In this document: positions 45,575 to 52,773 of the stretch, piece after piece | Position numbering within the stretch: position 1 is the stretch's first letter | Layout of the letters: each line of letters opens with the position of its first letter | Source: Acinetobacter terrae | GTDB lineage: Bacteria > Pseudomonadota > Gammaproteobacteria > Pseudomonadales > Moraxellaceae | Length of the DNA stretch: 64,000 bases | Assembly: GCF_013004375.1 (NCBI RefSeq) | Contig: NZ_JABERI010000007.1 | Span: forward strand, 1 to 64,000 | Direction: 5' to 3' | The notes under the pieces: generated by a model | Databases searched by the model: none | The model's input: the letters and a program-made list of their open reading frames with translations, nothing else | Told to the model about the DNA's origin: nothing | Program-made: the position numbers and the translations under genes

Positions 45575-45888
45575 TGAGGAGATTCCTTAAAATGTGTGAG
45601 TCCACTGAATAATCAACAATATTCGTGACTCTCAAGAAGTTTTGCCGAGTTTGAAGCATTTTGCTGGACTTTGATATGTCAAAATTGCAATGGACATCAC
45701 AACAGTTGTTTATATCGTCCAAATAAAATGATTCAAGTCTTTTGGGAAAAAGATCTGAAAGAGTAAATAATCCAGATTCTTTTTTAAACGGTAATGACCG
45801 AGATAAAGATCTAAAACCATCTTGATGTGAAGTTTAGATCTTTATTTCAGTATTCACAAAAGATTGAAAATGGCTAAATGATGGAAAA
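45575..45888. other. 314-base gap with a long inverted repeat
   Basis: ATAAAGATCTAAA at 45803-45815 and TTTAGATCTTTAT at 45833-45845 form a perfect 13-bp stem with a 17-base loop, about 45 bases after the DUF815 stop on the minus strand; it probably ends that transcript. The rest of the gap should hold the DUF4385 promoter but no clear boxes are seen. Confidence 0.5.
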
Positions 45889-46761
45889 TTAAAACGATGC
45901 CAATTTTTGCGACCCAATCCAATGTTTAGAGAACTGATACGCTGCACGCCCTGAGCGCTGCCCACGTGCCTGACACCAACGCAACGCTTCGGCACGTGTA
46001 AACTCATCCATCGGCATATTGGCTTTTGCTAGATAATGCTCAACGATTTCTAAATACAAATTCTGATCCATTGGATAAAATGACAACCACATCCCGAAAC
46101 GATCAGAAAGTGAAATTTTTTCTTCAATCGCTTCTTGCGGGTGGAGCTCTGTATATTGCGGCACATCCACGCGCGTTACAGGCGTATTTTCATGCATGAA
46201 TTCAGGTAATAAATGACGACGGTTACTGGTAGCGTAAATAATAAAATTACTTGAACCTGACTGTAATGAACCATCTAAAACACTTTTTAAACTACGATAG
46301 TTTTCATCTTCAGCGTTAAAAGCTAAATCATCACAATAGACAATAAATTTTTCCGGACGGTTTTCAATAAGCTTCTGGATTAGGGGCAGGTCAGACAAAT
46401 CATCACGTTCAATTTCAATTAAACGTAAACCTTCAGCTTCATATTGACTGAGCAGGGCGCGGACAATAGAAGATTTACCCGTACCACGTGAACCCGTAAG
46501 CAAAACATCATTGGCAGGTAAGCCTTTCAGGAATTGCAGTGTATTTTGAATCACTTTTTCTTTTTGTCTTTCAATCCCTTTTAGATCATCCAAATACATT
46601 TTTTTGGGCTGTTGAATGGCTTTTAATTGTTTGTCTTGCCATTTATAAGCAGATGCTGAAAAGTCGGTTTCTTGTTTCAGTTCTGGTAAATTTTGCTGTA
46701 GTTGTTGGAGTACAGTAGAAAGTGCTTGTAATATATGATCAGGTAAATCAATTGTTGCCAT
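45889..46761 (-). CDS. DUF815 AAA+ ATPase
   Basis: A 290-residue P-loop protein. Walker A is GSRGTGKS at 90-97, Walker B FIVYCDDLAF near 140, sensor 1 FIIYATSNRR and the family-specific HLLPEFMHENTP. It ends with RGQRSGRAAYQFSKHWIG. DUF815 ATPases are widespread with no established role; the fold resembles DnaC/RuvB-type loaders. It is divergent from the patatin gene. It lacks any adjacent partner that might define a substrate. Confidence 0.88.
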   Translation of the reverse strand: MATIDLPDHILQALSTVLQQLQQNLPELKQETDFSASAYKWQDKQLKAIQQPKKMYLDDLKGIERQKEKVIQNTLQFLKGLPANDVLLTGSRGTGKSSIVRALLSQYEAEGLRLIEIERDDLSDLPLIQKLIENRPEKFIVYCDDLAFNAEDENYRSLKSVLDGSLQSGSSNFIIYATSNRRHLLPEFMHENTPVTRVDVPQYTELHPQEAIEEKISLSDRFGMWLSFYPMDQNLYLEIVEHYLAKANMPMDEFTRAEALRWCQARGQRSGRAAYQFSKHWIGSQKLASF

Positions 46762-46948
46762 GATTGTTCAGCTTATACGGGTAAAAGTAAAAGGGCGGTT
46801 TTACTGAAGAACTGTATATCAATTAGTCGTGATTTGCTAATGGAATAGGCATTTTTGCAATGATAATCCGCTGGGTTTTCTGTCAATGTTATGCGTGATA
46901 CCCTATCATGAATAGCAAATAAAAAATGACAGTGTTTGAGGGATAGAT

Positions 46949-48460
46949 ATGTTATTTAAAGATTTCACACAAGATATTAATCCACATCAGGCGTATCGCA
47001 TAAAAAAATTAAAGCGCCAACTTGAAACAGCTGAAACATATGAAGAATGGAAAAGCATCGCACTTGAATTAGATGAAGAATCAGGTGCTCAAGAATGGAA
47101 ATATGATAACTGTTCACCTTATTTTGATGCTGAAATTATTTCCGAGCGATTAAGCCGGTTAAAACGCTACCGTTTTCAAAAACGTACCGAAGATCTCATG
47201 TACATATTACGTGAAGGTTTAAGTTATGATATTGCCAATATTGCAAATCCGATGTTATTTACTGCCACATATGTGGGGACAAAAAAAATCATAGAAGATT
47301 ATGTGGAAGAAGTCAGTGAAAGCCTTGCTTACATTGCTTCAGATAGTTGTACTGGTTTATGTCGGGCTGAAAAAATTGAATTTTTTGAGCATTGTAAAAA
47401 AGCATATGGGCAACCTGCCATCATGTTTTCAGGTGGTGCGACGTTGGGGCTGTTTCATACAGGCGTGTGTAAGGCATTGCTTGAACAGGATTTAATGCCC
47501 AAGGTGATATCTGGTTCGAGCGCGGGTGCAATTATGACCGCAATGTTGGGAACTTCAAAACCGTCAGATATTTCAGGACTTCTAAATGGTGAAAATTTCT
47601 TTAGTGAAGCTTTTCATTTTCGTAAATTTGGCGAAATTATAAAAGGCAACGGTGGTTTTGCCGATGTGATCTACCTAAAGAAATTCTTGGTTGAGAATTT
47701 GGGTAATGTGACCTTTGAAGAAGCGTTTAAAATCTCTGGTTTGCATATTAATGTGGCGGTTGCCCCTTATGATGCTTCACAAGAAGCCCGGATTTTGAAT
47801 GCCTATACTTCGCCAGATTTGCTGGTTTGGAGTGCAGTATTGGCATCCTGTGCTGTGCCTATTTTATTTCCACCGGTTAAACTCACCAGTAAACGTCAAA
47901 ATGGTCAACTAACACCTTATATGGCAAATACGCGTTGGGTGGATGGCAGTGTACGCAGTGATTTCCCTCAAGAGAAAATGGCAAGACTGTATAATTTAAA
48001 CTACACCATCGCCAGTCAGGTTAATCCTCATATTGTGCCGTTTATGCAAAGTGATGCAGAACGCCACCGTCGAGATCTGTTGAGTTGGCCAGAACGGATT
48101 ATTCGTCGTCAGGGAAAGGTGATTAGTAAAGGAATTATGGACTTTGCCCGAGGGCGGGTCGGAAAAATTCCACCAGTACGACGATTGCTCGATCATGGTT
48201 TTGGTGTGATTGATCAAGGTTATTATGGCGATGTAAATATTGTCGGTGATTATAGTTTGCGACACTATAGTTATATGTTTCAGAACCCGCGACCATATTT
48301 GTTTAAATTGTTACAACGAGAGGGTGAGCGCGCGACTTGGCCTAGAATATCCTCGATTGAAACACATGCCCGCGTAGGTAAAACCATTCAACATTGTTTG
48401 GAACTTTTAAATTATCAAAATGATCCCGCGCAAAAAAAAGCAGAATTTATTGCAGTTTAA
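46949..48460 (+). CDS. patatin-like phospholipase/TAG lipase with DUF3336 domain
   Basis: A 503-residue serine lipase. Residues 1-140 match the DUF3336 domain found in yeast Tgl3/4/5 and plant SDP1 triacylglycerol lipases. The patatin domain follows: oxyanion loop SGGATLG (161-167), nucleophile S191 in GSSAG, and the dyad Asp in WVDGSVRSDFP. It therefore probably hydrolyses acylglycerols or phospholipids in the cytosol or at membranes; Acinetobacter stores wax esters and triacylglycerols, which would fit. Its last 41 bases overlap a protein-kinase-like gene in another frame. Confidence 0.88.
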   Translation: MLFKDFTQDINPHQAYRIKKLKRQLETAETYEEWKSIALELDEESGAQEWKYDNCSPYFDAEIISERLSRLKRYRFQKRTEDLMYILREGLSYDIANIANPMLFTATYVGTKKIIEDYVEEVSESLAYIASDSCTGLCRAEKIEFFEHCKKAYGQPAIMFSGGATLGLFHTGVCKALLEQDLMPKVISGSSAGAIMTAMLGTSKPSDISGLLNGENFFSEAFHFRKFGEIIKGNGGFADVIYLKKFLVENLGNVTFEEAFKISGLHINVAVAPYDASQEARILNAYTSPDLLVWSAVLASCAVPILFPPVKLTSKRQNGQLTPYMANTRWVDGSVRSDFPQEKMARLYNLNYTIASQVNPHIVPFMQSDAERHRRDLLSWPERIIRRQGKVISKGIMDFARGRVGKIPPVRRLLDHGFGVIDQGYYGDVNIVGDYSLRHYSYMFQNPRPYLFKLLQREGERATWPRISSIETHARVGKTIQHCLELLNYQNDPAQKKAEFIAV

Positions 48461-49277
48461 TGATGAAGATATTCATCACTTTAATTTGATTCAAAAGACC
48501 AAGCCTAAAAGTTTAACTTTTGGGCGTTCTTTATATACCTTTGAACATCAGCAGCAGCACTACTGGCTAAAAATACAAGCACTCAATATAAATCAAAGTT
48601 ATGAAGCTGGATTTTTAAATGAATTGGCTTTTTATCAGCAATTTGTAGATCAACCCAATTCTTCCAATAACCCGCCTGATTTTTTATTACCTTTTCAAAT
48701 GATTGCTCACTTAAAAAGTGGAGAAGGGCAACAGGAATCGGGAAAACCTGCCTTGATTTTGAGTCATGCTGAATCACTATTAGGCGATTGTTCTGGTATG
48801 TCGCTGAATGAGATTAAAAAGACGCTGTTAAAAGTACTTGATGTCGTTGATCAATTGCATCAACTTGGCTGGATTCATGCGGATTTAAAGCGAGAGCATT
48901 TTGTTGAATACCAGCAACGCGTGTGCTTGATTGATTTTGAACAGGTACAAAAAATCAATTCACCCACGAAATTGCAAAATTTGACTGCAACTCCACGCTA
49001 TATGGCACCTGAACTTTTTCATACAGCAGAAAAAACCGTACAAACCGATATTTATGCCTTAGGGATTATTTTTTATGAATGGCTCACCGGGCAGCGTTTA
49101 ACAGCAGAAAATTATCAAGATTGGGCATATTTACATTGCCAATGGTTAAGTATTGAACTTCCAGAACATTTCGCACCTTTAAAAAACCTTTTATCTGGCA
49201 TGTTGGCGAAGCAAAAAGGACGAAGATTTACCAGTATTTACACTATAAAACAGTGCTTACTCACTGAAAATGCTTAA
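48420..49277 (+). CDS. atypical serine/threonine protein kinase
   Basis: A 285-residue kinase-fold protein. The strand lysine is K51 (YWLKIQ). The catalytic loop is H153-A-D155-L-K157-R-E-H160, so HRD is HAD and the usual Asn is His. DFG is D172-F-E174. The activation-segment end APE (196-198) and the helix F aspartate (TDIYALGIIFYEW) are present. The catalytic Asp and Lys remain, so activity is possible but altered. It has no membrane segment or sensor domain. It begins inside the 3' end of the patatin gene (41-base overlap) with no clear ribosome-binding site, pointing to coupled translation and a linked role. Confidence 0.75.
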   Translation: MIPRKKKQNLLQFNDEDIHHFNLIQKTKPKSLTFGRSLYTFEHQQQHYWLKIQALNINQSYEAGFLNELAFYQQFVDQPNSSNNPPDFLLPFQMIAHLKSGEGQQESGKPALILSHAESLLGDCSGMSLNEIKKTLLKVLDVVDQLHQLGWIHADLKREHFVEYQQRVCLIDFEQVQKINSPTKLQNLTATPRYMAPELFHTAEKTVQTDIYALGIIFYEWLTGQRLTAENYQDWAYLHCQWLSIELPEHFAPLKNLLSGMLAKQKGRRFTSIYTIKQCLLTENA

Positions 49278-49344
49278 GAAAAATACAAAAAAACTGTTTT
49301 TGTTTTTTATTTAAACAAACAAGTGGATTTTTCATAAAAAGGTC

Positions 49345-49371
49345 TTGTCATCAGGAATCGATCTCTATAAT
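49345..49371 (+). promoter_or_regulatory. promoter of the tRNA cluster
   Basis: TTGTCA at 49345-49350 and a perfect TATAAT at 49366-49371 (15-base spacer), 13 bases before the first tRNA. Confidence 0.6.
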
Positions 49372-49384
49372 ATACACAGCCATT

Positions 49385-49469
49385 GGGGACGTGGCGAAAT
49401 TGGTAGACGCACTGGATTTAGGTTCCAGCGCCGCAAGGTGTGAGAGTTCGAGTCTCTCCGTCCCCACCA
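49385..49469 (+). tRNA. tRNA-Leu (UAG)
   Basis: An 85-base tRNA with encoded CCA. The acceptor GGGGACG pairs with CGTCCCC, the anticodon loop TTTAGGT gives UAG, and there is a long variable arm as expected for leucine. It reads CUN codons. Confidence 0.96.
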
Positions 49470-49502
49470 ATTATTATCAAACTTGTTTGGTAGTAAGGCT
49501 AT

Positions 49503-49576
49503 AGAGGATTGGTGTAATGGTAGCATGACGGTCTCCAAAACCGTTCGTCAAGGTTCGAGTCCTTGATCCTCTGCCA
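49503..49576 (+). tRNA. tRNA-Trp (CCA), unusual body
   Basis: A 74-base tRNA with encoded CCA. Acceptor AGAGGAT pairs with ATCCTCT, anticodon stem ACGGT/ACCGT encloses CTCCAAA (anticodon CCA), and the T arm is CAAGG-TTCGAGT-CCTTG. TrpRS identity elements A1-U72, G2-C71, G73 and CCA are present. The D arm (GTG/CAT, loop TAATGGTAG) is short and differs strongly from the canonical tRNA-Trp that usually lies near tuf-secE. Confidence 0.85.
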
Positions 49577-49615
49577 AGTTTTAAAAAAAATCTAACATTA
49601 TGTTAGTACCCTGAT

Positions 49616-49700
49616 GGGGACGTGGCGAAATTGGTAGACGCACTGGATTTAGGTTCCAGCGCCGCAAGGTGTGAGAGTTCGAGTCTCTCCGTCCCCACCA
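49616..49700 (+). tRNA. tRNA-Leu (UAG), second copy
   Basis: Identical to the copy at 49385, with CCA encoded and anticodon UAG. It is the last gene of the cluster and is followed by a terminator. Confidence 0.96.
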
Positions 49701-49711
49701 TCAAGATATTG

Positions 49712-49738
49712 AAGCAAGGTATATACCTTGCTTTTTTA
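49712..49738 (+). terminator. terminator of the tRNA cluster
   Basis: AAGCAAGGTAT pairs with ATACCTTGCTT, followed by Ts, 12 bases after the last tRNA. Confidence 0.92.
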
Positions 49739-49766
49739 TTGCCTAAAAAAAAAGTGAAAGATAAAA

Positions 49767-49790
49767 TAAAAAAGCCCAAAAGAGGGCTTT
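49767..49790 (-). terminator. terminator of the 67-aa gene
   Basis: On the minus strand AAAGCCC and GGGCTTT pair around TCTTTT, followed by TTTTATTTTA. Confidence 0.8.
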
Positions 49791-49870
49791 AAAGATTGTT
49801 TTGAAAAGATGTTTTGAAAAATATATTTTGAATAAGTTATTTTTATCTCGATTCAAACGTGAAATATATT

Positions 49871-50074
49871 TTAAGCTTTTAAGTGATCTTCAAACTCTTC
49901 ACCGAGTTGCATTGCCAGTGAATTACCAGCCAAATCACAGGTGACCAAACCATATTCTTTTTTAAAGCTAAAAGTAAATCCACGATTGTCGGTTAATGTT
50001 TTTACCGAATAGCCTAGTTTTTCTAACCAAATACGAAATGCAATTAAATTTTTTGCCTTAACAACTTTCTTCAC
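49871..50074 (-). CDS. hypothetical protein, 67 aa
   Basis: A small basic-to-acidic protein: MKKVVKAKNLIAFRIWLEKL, then GYSVKTLTDNRGFTFSFKKE and LGEEFEDHLKA. It looks alpha/beta, without signal peptide or membrane helix. AAGGAG precedes the ATG and a terminator follows, which supports a real gene. I recognise no family. Confidence 0.6.
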   Translation of the reverse strand: MKKVVKAKNLIAFRIWLEKLGYSVKTLTDNRGFTFSFKKEYGLVTCDLAGNSLAMQLGEEFEDHLKA

Positions 50075-50566
50075 GAGTGAACTCCTTGTGTATATGGGTA
50101 CATTGCAGTATTAAATTAATAATAGGGATGCAGAATTTTTTTTAAAGGGTGGCTTTGTGTGGTTTTTTATAAAATAAATAATTTGTATTTTATATCAGCA
50201 ATAATTGAATAAATAATAGCTAAAATTGCAGATAAAATTTACTCGTATATTGAAATGAATATTTAGATATCTGTTTGATTTTTATTTATTTTAATTGAAT
50301 TTTTTAGGGTGTTTGGAGATGGAAATATTTATACACAATTTTCAATGTAGCTTAAATGTTTCTATATTTGAGCTGTTTTTGGGGATTGTTTAGAAATACC
50401 GACCTGAAGTGGGAAATTATTATCATTTTATAAGCGACTAAGGATGAGTCAAAAAAATCGCAGTGCTTCTGATATTAAAAAAAGATAAACTGTATTGCAC
50501 CCATGCGGGGGAATTTTTGAATTCTGACGGGTGTGTGATGCTTATTAAGATGATGATTAGATTGAA
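50075..50566. other. AT-rich gap of about 490 bases
   Basis: Very AT-rich, with no ORF, tRNA or clear hairpin. Near the right end (50496-50535) CACCC and GGGTG flank a stretch containing a GAATT inverted pair, which might be part of the leader of the next gene. Nothing else is seen. Confidence 0.4.
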
Positions 50567-50839
50567 ATGACGACAGAAACCATTGAACAAAATGTATTGA
50601 ATCAAATTCAAAATATGCAGCAACAAGATTTAATTCCTGTTGCTGCCATGTTAGGACATGAAGATTGGCTGATCTTTGCTGAACAATCAAAAGTGTCTTA
50701 TACGCCTTTTGGCAGTGCTCGACGTTATCAGCCTGCTTTAGGTGGTTTGCTATTGGTTAGTGTTGATGAAATGAATATGACCCGTGTGGTGACTCAAATT
50801 GAGCTGGATGCTTATGCTGAAACGCATCAGCTTTTATAA
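50567..50839 (+). CDS. hypothetical protein, 90 aa
   Basis: A small cytosolic protein: TIEQNVLNQIQNMQQQDLIP (helix), then GHEDWLIFAEQSKVSYTPFG and LGGLLLVSVDEMNMTRVVTQ (strands). The alpha-beta-beta pattern suggests a compact fold, but no family is recognised. It lies just upstream of and convergent to gloB. No strong ribosome-binding site is seen. Confidence 0.5.
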   Translation: MTTETIEQNVLNQIQNMQQQDLIPVAAMLGHEDWLIFAEQSKVSYTPFGSARRYQPALGGLLLVSVDEMNMTRVVTQIELDAYAETHQLL

Positions 50840-50860
50840 AGCTTCCATATTCGCTCCATA

Positions 50861-51592
50861 TTAAAAATTATCTTTTAACTCTCGTAGGCGTTGGAATTCA
50901 TCAACGCTTTCAACTCTTAAAAATGGATTGGTATCTAACTCTAACTCAATGGTACTCGGTAGTGTGCATTGACCGAGCATACGTTGTGCTTCGACTTTTT
51001 CGAAACGCTGTTGAATCGCCAGATTGTCTGGTTCTGCCTGTAGTGCAAATTTTGCATTTGAAAGGGTGTATTCGTGTGTGCAATACACTTTAGTTCGTGC
51101 AGGTAAAGCGGCTAAGCGATTAAGCGAATGATACATTTGCTCATATGTGCCTTCAAAAACTCGCCCACAGCCCATCGCAAAAAGCGTGTCACCGCAAAAA
51201 AGAACATCTAAAGCATCAATAAAATAGACGATATGTCCAAGTGTATGCCCAGGAACGGCAATAATCTCAACATCTAAATCATGGAAAGTAATATGGGCTT
51301 CGTGTTGCAGGGGATGGCTAATAAAAGGAACTTTAGTTAATTCTTCACGTGGACCATAAACAGGAATATTGTGATTGAGTAAAAGGGCAGGTACGCCCCC
51401 GGTATGATCTTTATGCCAATGGGTCAGCCAGATCTGACTCAGCTTTAAATTGTATTCTGTACAGTATGCTTCTACCAAATGTGCTTCGGTGGGATCAATT
51501 GCGACTACTTCCTTACTCGGTGTATGTTCTAACAACCAAATATAGTTTTGTAATTGATTTTTGACATCAATCATATGAATTTGAAAAGTCAT
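50861..51592 (-). CDS. gloB: hydroxyacylglutathione hydrolase (glyoxalase II)
   Basis: GloB hydrolyses S-lactoylglutathione to lactate, the second step of methylglyoxal removal. The 243-residue metallo-beta-lactamase-fold enzyme has T57-H-W-H-K-D-H63, then PGHTLGHI, FCGDTLFAMGCGR and YCTHEYTL, the two-metal set. E. coli GloB has 251 residues. It stands alone on the minus strand. Confidence 0.95.
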   Translation of the reverse strand: MTFQIHMIDVKNQLQNYIWLLEHTPSKEVVAIDPTEAHLVEAYCTEYNLKLSQIWLTHWHKDHTGGVPALLLNHNIPVYGPREELTKVPFISHPLQHEAHITFHDLDVEIIAVPGHTLGHIVYFIDALDVLFCGDTLFAMGCGRVFEGTYEQMYHSLNRLAALPARTKVYCTHEYTLSNAKFALQAEPDNLAIQQRFEKVEAQRMLGQCTLPSTIELELDTNPFLRVESVDEFQRLRELKDNF

Positions 51593-51813
51593 GAGATATG
51601 CGATTAATAAGATAGATATGAATAAGCTATCGTTAAAGTCGATTTTTTTCTAGTGCAAGAGCGCAAATCTATACGGATGCTTAATTTTAAATAAAGTCGT
51701 GAGTATCTGGATTTTGTCAAAAAGTGATCTATAGAAAATATTTTTAAAATCTTTTTTCCTATTCAAGTTTTTCAATCGCTAAAATGGTTACAAATAAAAT
51801 GGGATAAATTGAT

Positions 51814-52635
51814 ATGAAAATGTATCAGGTGGATGCGTTCACCAATCAGCTGTTTAAGGGCAATCCTGCAGCGGTGATTGTGACCGAGCAATGGTTAGAT
51901 GAAACATTGATGCAGAATCTTGCTTTGGAAAATAATTTGTCTGAAACGGCTTTTGTAAAAATCATTGATGCAGAAAATTATGAAATCCGCTGGTTTACGC
52001 CGACCACAGAAGTGGACTTTTGTGGACATGCGACTTTAGCCAGCAGTTTTGTGCTGTTTAAAGATTTCACATCTGCAAAAGTCATTCAATTTCATGTGAA
52101 AAATCTGGGAATTTTTGTGGTCACTCAAGAGGCTGATGGCAAAATCAAAATGAATTTTCCTATTCGCCGTGCAGAGAAAATTGAGACTTATCCTGAAATT
52201 TTAACTCAAGCTTTAACCAAGCCCTTCAAAAATGTCTATTTGAATAGCCAAGCCTATATTGTGGAATATGAAAACCCTCAAGATGTTATTGATGAAACTC
52301 CAAATTTGGAATTACTTAAACAGTTGGGGCGAATTCGTACGGCAATTACAGCACAAGGGACATGTGTGGATTTAGCCTTAACTGCACAAGCTGAGCAATA
52401 TGATTGTGTTTCGCGTTATTTTGCACCGGCCAATGGTATTGATGAAGATCCGGTAACGGGTTCAATTCATACCGCCATTGCGCCACTGTGGGCTGAAAAG
52501 CTAGGTAAAAGTGAAATTCTGGCTTATCAGGCATCAAAACGTGGCGGGGAATTGCATTGTGTTATGCTTGAAAATGAACGTATTGAAATTTCAGGTTATG
52601 CAAAATTATATATGCAAGCGGAATTGTATCTATAA
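51814..52635 (+). CDS. PhzF family isomerase/epimerase-like protein
   Basis: A 273-residue protein of the PhzF fold (two diaminopimelate-epimerase-like halves). MYQVDAFTNQLFKGNPAAVI, the catalytic E44 in NNLSETAFV, GHATLA and EDPVTGSIHTAIAPLW are the family marks. PhzF itself isomerises dihydro-3-hydroxyanthranilate in phenazine synthesis, but no phenazine genes are present, so this is one of the many members with unknown substrate. Confidence 0.88.
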   Translation: MKMYQVDAFTNQLFKGNPAAVIVTEQWLDETLMQNLALENNLSETAFVKIIDAENYEIRWFTPTTEVDFCGHATLASSFVLFKDFTSAKVIQFHVKNLGIFVVTQEADGKIKMNFPIRRAEKIETYPEILTQALTKPFKNVYLNSQAYIVEYENPQDVIDETPNLELLKQLGRIRTAITAQGTCVDLALTAQAEQYDCVSRYFAPANGIDEDPVTGSIHTAIAPLWAEKLGKSEILAYQASKRGGELHCVMLENERIEISGYAKLYMQAELYL

Positions 52636-52773
52636 AATGTGTAAAAAAATTTGCTACAAAGCCGTTGAAATAAACGGCTCTTTTTTCAAAAAACTACTAC
52701 TAAAAATGAAATGCATTTTCTAAGATGGGGTGGGTTATAAAAATTCATATTGTTGAATAAAATTGGAATAATT

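Larger units (their letters stand above)
49385..49700 (+). repeat. direct repeat of 85 bases: two identical tRNA-Leu genes
   Basis: The tRNA-Leu(UAG) gene at 49385-49469 is repeated base for base at 49616-49700, with a tRNA-Trp between. Such repeats can recombine and delete the middle gene. Confidence 0.9.

Noticed and set aside
49385..49700. Possible phage or island attachment site at the tRNA-Leu genes
   Set aside because: The 85-base repeat is a complete tRNA duplication; no integrase gene or foreign-looking DNA lies next to it.
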